DNA of 64,000 nucleotides from Modestobacter lapidis (GTDB lineage: Bacteria; Actinomycetota; Actinomycetes; Mycobacteriales; Geodermatophilaceae), in the NCBI GenBank assembly GCA_019779905.1, contig JABAKE010000003.1, positions 248,001 to 312,000 on the forward strand. Reading direction: 5' to 3'. Each line of letters starts with the position of its first letter. The stretch's first letter is position 1. Of this stretch, positions 17,784-26,460 are shown piece by piece. The notes under the pieces were generated by a model. It saw only the letters and a program-made list of their open reading frames with translations. It was not told where the DNA came from and searched no databases. The position numbers and the translations under genes are program-made.

Positions 17784-19582
17784 GAGGGGTCTCCGTTCGT
17801 GAGCGGGATGACGGGCAGCAGGATCGACGAGGGCCGCGCGGTGTCGTGGTAGACGGTGTGCAGCGTCGTCCGCGAGCTGGTGACGTGGTAGGGCACGTAC
17901 TCGGCGTTGGTCGCGCCGGCCACGCCGGTCGGCACGTCCATGGCGCTGATCTCCACGCAGATCCGGTGGCCCTTCTCGAAGGTGTTCGCCGTCGCGAGCA
18001 CCTCGATCTGGTACTCCACCACCTCCCCGGGCGTCACCGGCTCGGCGGCGGCGCGGGTGAGCTTGTGGAACGGCTTCCACTCGGTGCTGCGCTCGGGGTC
18101 CAGCGCCCGGTTGGAGGCCTTGAGCCAGCCGCGGGTGAGCTCGCGCTCGGGCAGCGTGGGATCGAGCTCGCGCTCGCCCTCGCGGACGGTCATCACGTGC
18201 GGGTCGGGGCCGATGTCCTTGAGCGAGACGATCCAGTTGGTGTCGGGCTGGTCGATCGCGGCGAACAGCGTCACCTTGGCCGGGCCGGCGATCAGCATCG
18301 GCTCGCTGAGCGGCTCGCTGATGAAGCGGAGGGTCGACACCTTCCGGGTGTGGGTCAGCGGCATCTGCACGAAGGAGTCCGGCGGGACGACGTCGTCCAC
18401 CGAACCGGGCACCCACGGCTCGGGCTTGAGCCGCTCCCAGCTGTTGAGGTAGAACGGCGTCCACCGCGTCTCGGGCAGCGGCCAGTCGCTGCCGGTGCGC
18501 CACTCGTTGGTGCCGGTGACCCAGTAGCGCACCGGCGGCTCGTCGAGGACGCCGGTGTCCAGGCCCTTCAGCCAGTGGTCGTACCAGCGCAGGATTTCCG
18601 AGTGCAGCCCGTGGAAGGGCCGCTCGAGGTGCGCCGGGCCGGTGAACAGCAGCTTCTTGGCCGAGCCGGCCAGGTGTCGCCAGTAGGTCTGCGCGCCCTG
18701 CAGGTGCGTCTTGTAGGTGTAGGCGTACCAGCCCGAGCCGGTGTAGACGGGGATGTCGATGTCGGCGAAGGAGGCCTCGCTGCGCTCGAGCACGCCCGCG
18801 GCCTCGAACGGGTCGATGAGCACGTTGAAGTAGGCCGGCATGTGCTGGCCCTTCATCGACACCACGTTGTAGAGGTGCGGGTGAATCTTGTAGTCCGGGT
18901 TGTCCATCGCCTCTCGCCAGAGCGCCTCGCGCTCGGGTGGCAGCTCGCCGGGGGCGCCGCGGTCCTGGTGGAAGGTGCCGAAGTGGCCGACCAGGTAGCG
19001 GAACAGGTGGACGACGCCGCCCGGGTACTCCTCCCGGAACCCGCCCAGCTCGCCGTAGGCACCGCGCGGGTCGAACGGGAAGATCGCCTTGAGGTGCGGT
19101 GGCTTCTGCCGGGCGACGTGCATCTGCTCGGCGCCGAAACCGGAGATGCCCACCATGCCCACCGAGCCGTCGCACCAGGCCTGCTGCGCGATCCACTCGA
19201 TCAGGTCGTAGGAGTCGTACTGGCGTGAGCCGCCGCTCTCGGACTTGCCGACGCCGCGGGGCATGCCCACGACGTGGATGTAGCCGCGGGAGGTGAGGAA
19301 CCGGGTGTCGCCGGCCTCCATCGGCCCGCTCCACAGCGGCGACCAGGCCGGCTGCGGCGGGATCGCGGCGGACATGTCCGGGCCCTGGATGTCCTTGTTG
19401 TAGATCGCGAAGGCCAGCAGCGCGGGCAGCACGTCGGAGGTGTCGGGCCGGTAGATGTCGACGCACAGCCGGACGCCGTCACGCATCGGCACGTAGACAT
19501 CGCGCTCGACGACCATCCCGTCGTACTGCGGAGCGCGGTCGTAGTTCGAGGGGACGTGCTCGGGCGACGACGGCGTCGACAT
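17780..19582 (-). CDS. CocE/NonD-family hydrolase
   Basis: 600 residues, the size of cocaine-esterase/X-Pro dipeptidyl peptidase family enzymes. An alpha/beta hydrolase domain carries RDGVRLCVDIYRPD at about 35, the Ser elbow GISGFGAEQ near residue 145, and a C-terminal jelly-roll domain (from about 375) with the ECQF-like region VVEYQIEVLATANTFEKGH. No signal peptide is seen. As first gene of the five-step overlapping operon ending at 12355, it may release an aromatic acid or phenol from an ester or amide (inference). It is divergent from the cupin gene at 19797. Confidence 0.88.
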   Translation of the reverse strand: MSTPSSPEHVPSNYDRAPQYDGMVVERDVYVPMRDGVRLCVDIYRPDTSDVLPALLAFAIYNKDIQGPDMSAAIPPQPAWSPLWSGPMEAGDTRFLTSRGYIHVVGMPRGVGKSESGGSRQYDSYDLIEWIAQQAWCDGSVGMVGISGFGAEQMHVARQKPPHLKAIFPFDPRGAYGELGGFREEYPGGVVHLFRYLVGHFGTFHQDRGAPGELPPEREALWREAMDNPDYKIHPHLYNVVSMKGQHMPAYFNVLIDPFEAAGVLERSEASFADIDIPVYTGSGWYAYTYKTHLQGAQTYWRHLAGSAKKLLFTGPAHLERPFHGLHSEILRWYDHWLKGLDTGVLDEPPVRYWVTGTNEWRTGSDWPLPETRWTPFYLNSWERLKPEPWVPGSVDDVVPPDSFVQMPLTHTRKVSTLRFISEPLSEPMLIAGPAKVTLFAAIDQPDTNWIVSLKDIGPDPHVMTVREGERELDPTLPERELTRGWLKASNRALDPERSTEWKPFHKLTRAAAEPVTPGEVVEYQIEVLATANTFEKGHRICVEISAMDVPTGVAGATNAEYVPYHVTSSRTTLHTVYHDTARPSSILLPVIPLTNGDPS

Positions 19583-19796
19583 GGGCAGCCGGGGCCTTCC
19601 TGCTGGGTCGGCCGGGTGCGGGTCACCGGGCGCGGGGGTGTGGGCACGGTCACGCTAACCCCGCGCTCCGGGTCCTCCTGTCCACTGCGCGCGACCGGTG
19701 GCCGGGATGCGCGGCCGATCCGCCGGGGCCGGGCGGCGCGGGCGGGGGAGTGTCTAGGGTTCGGCCGATCTGCGTCCGTCCCCCAGAGGAGCTCCC

Positions 19797-20342
19797 GTGG
19801 CCGACTACAACCCGTTCTCCAGTGGCGTGGAGCCGGCGCCGACGACCGCGAGGGTGCGGCGCCTGGTCACCGGCGTCGACGAGCAGGGCCGGTCGACGAT
19901 CGTGATGGAGGATGTCGCGAAGCACGCGACCGTCGGCCACGACACCCCGACCTACGTGGCCACCCAGCTGTGGCGCACCGAGACCGCACCGGCGGACAAC
20001 ACCGGCCCGGTCGTCGACCCCTACGACACCGACGCCCAGCTCAGTGTGGGCCCCTCGGAGGTCGGCACGATCTTCCGCACCCTGGAGCTCCCGCCGGACC
20101 GCGACTGGCGGTTCGACGCCGAGGGCAACGAGATCCGGCCGCTGGCGTTCCACACCACGAAGTCGATCGACTACGCCATCGTGCTCAAGGGCGAGATCTA
20201 CGCGGTGATGGACACCATGGAGGTCAGGATGACCGCCGGCGACGTGCTCGTGCAGCGCGGCACCCGGCATGCCTGGGCCAACAGGTCCGACGAGTCGTGC
20301 CTGCTGGCGTTCGTGCTGATCGGCGGGAACCTGCCGGGCTGA
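19797..20342 (+). CDS. cupin-domain protein
   Basis: 181 residues from GTG 19797, with AGAGGAG about six bases upstream. The C-terminal cupin_2 barrel shows AIVLKGEIYAVMD and the second motif GDVLVQRGTRHAWAN, with a conserved His. Proteins of this build often sit in aromatic or terpene catabolic clusters, as regulators' partners or isomerases, without fixed function. It diverges from the esterase operon (214-base gap). A TAGGGT box at 19755-19760 could be its -10, but no clear -35 is seen. Role not assigned. Confidence 0.8.
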   Translation: MADYNPFSSGVEPAPTTARVRRLVTGVDEQGRSTIVMEDVAKHATVGHDTPTYVATQLWRTETAPADNTGPVVDPYDTDAQLSVGPSEVGTIFRTLELPPDRDWRFDAEGNEIRPLAFHTTKSIDYAIVLKGEIYAVMDTMEVRMTAGDVLVQRGTRHAWANRSDESCLLAFVLIGGNLPG

Positions 20343-20352
20343 GGACCCGGGG

Positions 20353-21333
20353 TCACTCCGCCGCGCCGCCCAGCGTCCGCGACGGCAGCTCGCCGAACCG
20401 CTCCCGGTAGGCGGCGGAGAACCGGCCCAGGTGGGTGAACCCGCACCGCTGGGCGACCTCGGTGACGGTGCCGCTGCCCTCGGCGAGCTGCCGCCGGGCG
20501 GCGTCCAGCCGCACGGTGCGCAGGTGGGTCATCGGCGCGATGCCCAGGTGCTCGGCGAAGCTCTCCTGCAGCCGCCGCACGCTGCAGCCGGCCGCCACCG
20601 CCAGGTCGGGAACGGTGAGCGGCTCGTCGAAGTGCGCGTGCAGGTGGTCCAGCGCCCGGCGCAGGGTGCGCGGCCGCAGCGGCGTCTCGGCCCCGCGCAG
20701 CGCGTCGGTCAGCTCGTGCCGCTGCGCGGTGAGCAGCCCGGCGACCAGGGTGCGCATGTACTGCTTCCGCACGAGCGCGCCGTCCAGCAGCCCCGGCCGG
20801 TCGACCTCGGTCATGATCAGCTGCGCCAGCGCCAGCCACGAGCGGCCGGCGCCGTTCCGCAGGTCGAAGCTGGGGGCCAGCCGTACCGGGCCGGTCACCG
20901 GCCGGCCGAGCAGCGCGCCCAGCTCGCCCTCCACCAGCTCCCGGCTCAGCTTCAGGCCGATCAGCTCGCTGCCGGCCCGGGCCCGCAGCACGTGCGTCCG
21001 GCGCGGGCTGTGCACCGAGGCGTGCCCGGGCCGCACCGTCACCTCGTCGCTGCCGCTGACCGCCGTCAGCGACCCGGACAGCGCCAGGTTGACGTGGTAG
21101 GTGGTGGTGTCCTCGACCGGGGTGACCTCGACGTCCCCACCCGGCCGGATGTAGCCGAGGGTGAAGTCCGGGGTGTGCACCGCGTGCAGCACCGAGGTGC
21201 CCGGGAAGCGCCGGCTCGCGCCGGGCACCACCGTGGCCGGGTAGTAGACGCTGTTGAGCCGGGCGGCGAACTCGTGCACGTCGCTGGAGCGGCACAGCGG
21301 GAACCGGTGCAGCGGCAACGGCGCCAGGGTCAT
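20353..21333 (-). CDS. AraC-family transcription regulator
   Basis: 326 residues. The N-terminal half resembles the AraC-binding-like domain of AlkR/XylS-type regulators. The C-terminal 100 residues hold two helix-turn-helix units (LTVPDLAVAAGCSVRRLQES and VTEVAQRCGFTHLGRFSAAY). The start MTLAPLPLHRFPLC at 21333 matches the family; an open extension upstream to 21477 reads as noise. It is convergent with the cupin gene (10-base gap) and may control the esterase/hydroxyquinol operon or the luciferase-like gene. The inducer is unknown. Confidence 0.88.
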   Translation of the reverse strand: MTLAPLPLHRFPLCRSSDVHEFAARLNSVYYPATVVPGASRRFPGTSVLHAVHTPDFTLGYIRPGGDVEVTPVEDTTTYHVNLALSGSLTAVSGSDEVTVRPGHASVHSPRRTHVLRARAGSELIGLKLSRELVEGELGALLGRPVTGPVRLAPSFDLRNGAGRSWLALAQLIMTEVDRPGLLDGALVRKQYMRTLVAGLLTAQRHELTDALRGAETPLRPRTLRRALDHLHAHFDEPLTVPDLAVAAGCSVRRLQESFAEHLGIAPMTHLRTVRLDAARRQLAEGSGTVTEVAQRCGFTHLGRFSAAYRERFGELPSRTLGGAAE

Positions 21334-21499
21334 GTCGCTCCTCGCTGGACGAACGGCGTCCCGATCGGACGTCGCCCACTCAACCACTCCGCCGACGGTG
21401 CGGAGGGCCCAGCCGCACCGGGCTCCCCCGGGAGGGGCGGGCCCGTCGCCAGGGCCGGGATCGAGGAGCACGGGCACGACGGCTCAGGGGTTGGTGGCG

Positions 21500-21533
21500 C
21501 AGGGGGCGGTGGCCGGCCGGCCACCGCCCCCTG
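21500..21533. terminator. perfect 34-bp palindrome after the luciferase-like gene
   Basis: CAGGGGGCGGTGGCCGG is followed directly by its own reverse complement, centred between 21516 and 21517. It begins 4 bases beyond the stop of the leftward monooxygenase gene, so a factor-independent terminator without T-run is likely. Confidence 0.7.
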
Positions 21534-21536
21534 GGC

Positions 21537-22718
21537 TCACTTCGTCGCGGCCCGCTCCTGCTCGTAGCGCTCGGTCATCGTGGCGACCGCCTGCAGCTGC
21601 TGGGCGGCGTAGTCCTCGCGCTTGCCCATGGCCCGCTCCTTGGCGCCCAGCGTCGCCTGCGCGTGGCTGACCTGGCCGCCCTGGAAGTGCGGCATCACGT
21701 GCTGGGCGATGAGCTCGTAGGAGCGCTTGGTCGCCTGCGGGTCCGCCCACTCGTGGGCCAGCAGCAGCATCGCGCCGAAGCCGCCGTTGGACTGGTCCCA
21801 CAGCCGCTGCACCTGGGCCCGGGCGTCCTCGACCGTGCCGATCGCGCCGATGCCGGCCTCGTTGATGAAGTCGATCATCTCCTTGACGTCGCCGCCCTCG
21901 ACCGCCATCTGCGGGAACGCCGCCGTCTTCTGAAAGTACCGGAACCACGCCTCGATGCCGTGCTCGACCTCCCGGTAGGCCTGCTCGCGGGTCTCGGCGA
22001 TGTGCATCAGGCCCACCAGCCGCCAGGCGGACCGGTCGACGGTCTTCCCGTGCGCCTCGGCCTGCTCCTGGACGACGTTCCAGTGGTGGGCCAGCGCGTC
22101 GAACCCGTCCTGGGTCAGCGTCGCGCCGATGGACAGCAGACCCACGCCGTGGGTGCCGGCCATCCGGGGGCCGGTCGGCGAGGCGACGGCGGCGACCGCC
22201 ACCTCGAAGTGCGGCTGGGTGTACGGGCGCAGGTGCAGCCGGGCGTCGATCAGGGTGTGCGTCCTGGTCTGCGCGGTGACGGTCTCCCCGTGCAGCAGCC
22301 GCATGATGATGTCCAGGTCGACCGGCAGCAGCTCCCGGGTGTCGGTCGGGTTCATGCCCAGCATCATCGAGTCGGTGGGCAGTGACCCCGGGCCGCAGCC
22401 GAGCATGGCGCGGCCGCGGGTCAGGTGGTCGAGCATGACCATCCGCTCGGCCACCCAGAGCGGGTTGTGGTAGGTGATCGACGTGACGCCGGTGCCGAGC
22501 TTGATCCGCTTCGTGCGCTCCGCGGCCGCGGCGATGAAGATCTCCGGGGAGGCGATGATCTCGCTGCCCGCCGAGTGGTGCTCGCCGATCCAGGCCTCGT
22601 CGTAGTCGAGGCGGTCGAGGTGCTCGACCAGTTCCAGGTCGCGTTGCAGGGCCAGGGTGGGGTTCTCCCCGGCCGGGTGGAACGGGGCCAGGAAGATGCC
22701 GAACCGCAGCCTGTCCAT
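21537..22718 (-). CDS. luciferase-like flavin monooxygenase (LimB-like)
   Basis: 393 residues of the LLM class (F420- or FMN-dependent). The start MDRLRFGIFLAPFHPAGENP and the block YDEAWIGEHHSAGSEI closely resemble limonene/alkane-type LLM monooxygenases such as rhodococcal LimB. Catalytic-region landmarks are GEHHS (about 45) and GVGLLSIGATLT. It would insert oxygen into a terpene-like or other hydrophobic substrate with reduced flavin from a separate reductase. It is divergent from the AcoR-like regulator at 22828, with an inverted repeat between them, so that regulator is the best candidate for its control. Confidence 0.88.
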   Translation of the reverse strand: MDRLRFGIFLAPFHPAGENPTLALQRDLELVEHLDRLDYDEAWIGEHHSAGSEIIASPEIFIAAAAERTKRIKLGTGVTSITYHNPLWVAERMVMLDHLTRGRAMLGCGPGSLPTDSMMLGMNPTDTRELLPVDLDIIMRLLHGETVTAQTRTHTLIDARLHLRPYTQPHFEVAVAAVASPTGPRMAGTHGVGLLSIGATLTQDGFDALAHHWNVVQEQAEAHGKTVDRSAWRLVGLMHIAETREQAYREVEHGIEAWFRYFQKTAAFPQMAVEGGDVKEMIDFINEAGIGAIGTVEDARAQVQRLWDQSNGGFGAMLLLAHEWADPQATKRSYELIAQHVMPHFQGGQVSHAQATLGAKERAMGKREDYAAQQLQAVATMTERYEQERAATK

Positions 22719-22765
22719 GGGTCCTCCTCGAATTCGTCCGGTGGACGCCGAACGTAAGCTGCGTC

Positions 22766-22781
22766 ACACCCGCCCCGGTGT
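22766..22781. promoter_or_regulatory. ACACC-N6-GGTGT inverted repeat in divergent promoter region
   Basis: ACACC (22766-22770) and GGTGT (22777-22781) form an inverted repeat in the 109-base gap between the luciferase-like gene (minus) and the AcoR-like gene (plus). Fis-type regulators of this family bind TGTGACAC-like inverted repeats; this one is shorter. Candidate site only. Confidence 0.35.
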
Positions 22782-22827
22782 AAAGGATCGGAACGGTCGG
22801 CCGGGCCGGGGATCGTGAGGAGAGCGC

Positions 22828-24471
22828 GTGGAGACGGCGGTCCGGCGGGCCTGGGAGCGGTTCCAGCTGGGGCAGGAGCTGTCCGGGGTCCGGGAGGAGG
22901 TCCTGCAGTCCTGGCGGCGGTCCCGGCTCTCCGGCGTCGACCCGCAGCGGATCGCCCTGCCGCACGACGAGCCGGACACCGACAGCCGGTTCGCGGGGGT
23001 GGCCGTGCCGGTGCTCGCGCGGATGGCGGAGCTGCTGGTGGGCACCGACACCGCCCTCGCGCTCACCAACCGGTCCGGTCAGGTCGTGTGGCGGTGGGTG
23101 TCGGATGCGGCGCTGAACCGGTCGCTGGACGCGATGGACATCGTCGAGGGCTTCTACTTCGACGAGGAGCACGCCGGTACCAACGGGCTGGGCACCTCGC
23201 TGGAGAACGGCCGGGTGGTCACCATCCGGGGGGACGAGCACTTCAAGGAGCCCTTCCACCGGTTCACGTGCGCCGCGGGGCCGGTCCACCACCCGCTCAC
23301 CCGGCGCGCCGTGGGGGCGGTGAACGTCACCTGCCGGGCCGAGCACACCACCCCACTGCTGGCACCCACGGTGACGCTCCTGGTCCGGGAGGTCCAGGAG
23401 GCGCTGCTGCAGGCCGCCGGCGACCGGGAGCGCCGCTTGTTCGACGCCTTCCTCGCCGAGCGGGCGGGCACGGTGGCGCCGGTCCTGGTCCTGGGGCCCG
23501 ACGTGCTGATCGCCAACCAGGCGGCCGCCGAGCTGGGCATCGACCACCACCGGTGGTGGTCCGGCGTGCTCGCCGCCGTCGAGGACGGCGGCCCGGTGCA
23601 GCTGCCCGAGCTCGACGCCCGGACGGCGACCCTCCGCCGAGTGGCCGAAGGGGGCCGGAACGAAGGAGTGGTGGTCACGGTCGGGCCGCGCACGCCCGGC
23701 ACGCCGGGTGGCCCCCCGGCGCCGTCGTTCGCGCGGACGCCGGCGCGCCGGGCTGCGGACACCGTGCGCCGGGTGCTGGACACCGGCGGGTTCCCGGTGG
23801 TGCAGGGCGAGCCCGGCACCGGCCGGGCCACGCTGCTGCGCGAGGTCTGCGGCGAGCGAGCGCCGGCCGTGCGCGTCGTCGACGGCGCCGCCAGGCCGGA
23901 CTGGGCCGACGACGGTTCCGCCGTGGTGCTGCGCAACCTGGAGCGGCTGCCGCTGACCGGTGCCGGATCGGCGGAGCTGGTGGCCGGCCTGGCGGCCGCG
24001 GCATCGGCCGGGACGCTGGTGGCTGCCTCCGTCGGCGCGACCGTCACCGTCGAGATCACCGAACTGCTCGACGGCCTGGTGGCCACCCTCGTCGAGCTGC
24101 CGCCGCTGCGGGCGCGGCCGGAGGAGATCACCCCGCTGGTCCAGGAGCTGAGCCCGCCCGGCACGCGCTGGAGCGCGGCGGCGCTGGCGGTGCTGGCCGG
24201 GAACCCGTGGCCGGGGAACGTCGCCGAGCTCGGGCTGGTGGTGCGGCGCGCGGTGGCGGCTGCAGCCGGCCGCCTGGTCACCGTCGACCACCTGCCCGCC
24301 CCGGTGCGGACGGCGCCCGGTACCCGGCGGCGCACCCTGCTGGAGCGGGCCGAGGCCGCCGTCATCGCCGAGGTGCTCACCGCCTGCGCCGGCAACAAGA
24401 GCGCCGCGGCCAGGAAGCTCGGGCTGTCGCGGCCCACCCTCTACGCCAAGCTGCGCGCCTACCGGATCTGA
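22828..24471 (+). CDS. AcoR/MimR-like GAF activator with degenerate ATPase domain
   Basis: 547 residues from GTG 22828. Order: GAF-containing sensor (about 55-185; FYFDEEHAGTNGLGTSLE is the AcoR-family signature), a central region resembling the AAA+ domain of NtrC proteins, and a C-terminal Fis helix-turn-helix (NKSAAARKLGLSRPTLYAKL). The Walker A is altered to GEPGTGRATLL, Walker B is not recognisable and the sigma-54-contacting GAFTGA loop is absent. That fits actinomycetes, which lack sigma-54, where such proteins act otherwise. Likely controls the divergent LimB-like gene and the aldehyde dehydrogenase after it. Confidence 0.85.
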   Translation: METAVRRAWERFQLGQELSGVREEVLQSWRRSRLSGVDPQRIALPHDEPDTDSRFAGVAVPVLARMAELLVGTDTALALTNRSGQVVWRWVSDAALNRSLDAMDIVEGFYFDEEHAGTNGLGTSLENGRVVTIRGDEHFKEPFHRFTCAAGPVHHPLTRRAVGAVNVTCRAEHTTPLLAPTVTLLVREVQEALLQAAGDRERRLFDAFLAERAGTVAPVLVLGPDVLIANQAAAELGIDHHRWWSGVLAAVEDGGPVQLPELDARTATLRRVAEGGRNEGVVVTVGPRTPGTPGGPPAPSFARTPARRAADTVRRVLDTGGFPVVQGEPGTGRATLLREVCGERAPAVRVVDGAARPDWADDGSAVVLRNLERLPLTGAGSAELVAGLAAAASAGTLVAASVGATVTVEITELLDGLVATLVELPPLRARPEEITPLVQELSPPGTRWSAAALAVLAGNPWPGNVAELGLVVRRAVAAAAGRLVTVDHLPAPVRTAPGTRRRTLLERAEAAVIAEVLTACAGNKSAAARKLGLSRPTLYAKLRAYRI

Positions 24472-24511
24472 GCGCGGTTTCCGTCCGCGGGCCGCCGGGC
24501 AGGGGAGCGGT

Positions 24512-25936
24512 ATGGCGATCGCGACGATCAACCCCACCACCGGCGAGACGCTGACGACCTTCGATCCGTTGTCCGACGAGGCGCTGGAGGAGAAGATCGC
24601 CGGCGCCGCGACGGCCTTCGCCTCCTACCGGCTGACGACGGTCGAGCAGCGGGTCGGCTGGCTGCGGGCCGCGGCCGACGTGCTGGACGCCGACACCGAC
24701 TCCGTCGCCGAGCTGATGACCACCGAGATGGGCAAGACCTTCGCCTCGGCCCAGGCGGAGGTCGGCAAGTGCGCGAAGGCGCTGCGCTACTACGCCGAGC
24801 GCGGCCCGGCGTTCCTCGAACCCACGCCGTGCGACGCCGAGGCGGTCGGGGCGCAGGACGCCTACGTCACCTACCAGCCGTTGGGCGTCGTCCTGGCCGT
24901 CATGCCGTGGAACTTCCCGCTGTGGCAGGCGATGCGCTTCGCCGCCCCGGCGCTGATGGCCGGCAACGTCGGCCTGCTCAAGCACGCCAGCAACGTGCCG
25001 CAGACCGCGCTCTACCTGGAGGAGCTGTTCGGCAGGGCCGGCTTCCCGGCCGGTGTCTTCCAGACTCTGCTCATCGGCTCGTCGACCATCGAGCGGGTGC
25101 TCCGCGACGACCGCGTCGTAGCGGCGACGCTCACCGGCAGCGCGCCGGCCGGCCAGTCGGTGGCCGCCATCGCCGGCGACGCGCTGAAGCCCACCGTGCT
25201 CGAGCTCGGCGGCAGCGACCCGTTCATCGTGATGCCCTCGGCCGACCTCGATGCGGCGGCCGGGGTCGCGGTCACCTCCCGCAACCAGAACAACGGGCAG
25301 AGCTGCATCTCGGCCAAGCGGTTCTTCGTGCACGCCGACGTGGCCGAGGAGTTCACCCGCATCTTCGCGAACAGGATCGGCGCGCTGACCGTCGGCGATC
25401 CGATGGACCCCGACACCCAGGTCGGGCCGCTGGCCACCGAGTCCGGCCGGGACGACGTCGAGCAGTACGTGGAGGACGCCCGGTCCAGGGGCGCCACCGT
25501 CGTCGTCGGCGGAACGCGCCCCGACCGGCCGGGCTGGTTCTACCAGCCGACCCTGCTCACCGGCGTCACCCCGGAGATGGCGATGCACGCCGAGGAGGTG
25601 TTCGGCCCGGTCGCCGCGCTGTACACCGTCGGCAGCCTCGACGAGGCCATCGAGATCGCCAACAGCCACCCCTACGGCCTCGGTTCCAACCTGTGGAGCG
25701 AGGACGAGGGCGAGCGGGCGCAGTTCGTCCGGGACATCGCCGCCGGCATGGCGTTCATCAACGGGATGACCACCAGCTACCCGGAGCTGCCCTTCGGCGG
25801 GGTGAAGCAGAGCGGCTACGGCCGGGAGCTCACCGAGCTGGGCATGCGGGAGTTCCAGAACGCCAAGACCGTGTGGGTGGGGGCGCCGAGCAGCGAGCAG
25901 GCCGAGGGCAACCCCGCCGGCGCGGCAGCCGAGTGA
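24512..25936 (+). CDS. NAD(P)-dependent semialdehyde/aldehyde dehydrogenase
   Basis: 474 residues of the succinate-semialdehyde dehydrogenase-like branch. MAIATINPTTGETLTTFDPL is a typical start, with GGGGAG upstream of ATG 24512. MPWNFPLWQ, the general-base Glu in VLELGGSDPF and the nucleophile Cys265 in NGQSCISAKRF are all intact. It oxidises an aldehyde to the acid in the cytoplasm. It lies 40 bases after the AcoR-like gene, possibly co-transcribed, and may finish a pathway begun by the LLM monooxygenase. Exact substrate unknown. Confidence 0.92.
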   Translation: MAIATINPTTGETLTTFDPLSDEALEEKIAGAATAFASYRLTTVEQRVGWLRAAADVLDADTDSVAELMTTEMGKTFASAQAEVGKCAKALRYYAERGPAFLEPTPCDAEAVGAQDAYVTYQPLGVVLAVMPWNFPLWQAMRFAAPALMAGNVGLLKHASNVPQTALYLEELFGRAGFPAGVFQTLLIGSSTIERVLRDDRVVAATLTGSAPAGQSVAAIAGDALKPTVLELGGSDPFIVMPSADLDAAAGVAVTSRNQNNGQSCISAKRFFVHADVAEEFTRIFANRIGALTVGDPMDPDTQVGPLATESGRDDVEQYVEDARSRGATVVVGGTRPDRPGWFYQPTLLTGVTPEMAMHAEEVFGPVAALYTVGSLDEAIEIANSHPYGLGSNLWSEDEGERAQFVRDIAAGMAFINGMTTSYPELPFGGVKQSGYGRELTELGMREFQNAKTVWVGAPSSEQAEGNPAGAAAE

Positions 25937-25988
25937 GCCGGGGGAGGGATCCCGACCGGCGCAGGAGGCCGGCCACCGGCCCAGCCCG

Positions 25989-26459
25989 TCAGCGGCCCAG
26001 GTGCGCCCGCATCGCGGCGACGACCATCAGGTGGTCGGCCACCTGCGGCAACCCGGAGACCACGACTACGCCGACCTGGCCGACCGATCGCACCGTGACC
26101 GGCACGGCGCCGCCGTGCGCGGCGTACTGCTGCGGGTCCAGGCCGAACTCCGCCTCGAAGGTCTGGCCGGCCTCCCGGCTGCGCTGGCCGACGTAGAGGC
26201 TGCTGTGGGCGAACCGCTGCACCACCCGGGCCTTGCGCTCGATCCAGGTGTCGTTGTCCGGGGTGGCGCCGGGTAGGGCGGCCTTGAACAGCTGGTGGCC
26301 GTTGCGCCGGATGTCGATCGCCACCGGCGCCCGCTGGGCCCGGGCGGCGGCGACCAGCGCCGAGCCCAGCTCCCAGGCGTCCTCGTTGGTGAAGCCGGTG
26401 AACTGCAGTTCGTCCTCCTCGGCGGCCAGCTGGGCCAGCGACGGGAACCCGGGAACCAT
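25989..26459 (-). CDS. UPF0303 / GlcG-HbpS-like protein
   Basis: 156 residues. The pattern VAIDIRRNGHQLFKAALPG and ERKARVVQRFAHSSLYV identifies the UPF0303 group, distant relatives of the DUF336/HbpS heme-binding family. Biochemical role is not established; other members have been annotated as heme-degrading domain proteins without proof. ATG 26459 lies just before the stop of the pyridoxal kinase gene (26461), so the two are one leftward operon. Confidence 0.8.
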   Translation of the reverse strand: MVPGFPSLAQLAAEEDELQFTGFTNEDAWELGSALVAAARAQRAPVAIDIRRNGHQLFKAALPGATPDNDTWIERKARVVQRFAHSSLYVGQRSREAGQTFEAEFGLDPQQYAAHGGAVPVTVRSVGQVGVVVVSGLPQVADHLMVVAAMRAHLGR

Positions 26460-26460
26460 C

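Noticed and set aside
21484-24540. Reverse-strand frame of 1018 codons over the LLM and AcoR-like genes
   Set aside because: It runs across a promoter region and two real genes, with Arg/Gly/Pro-rich sequence and no domain.
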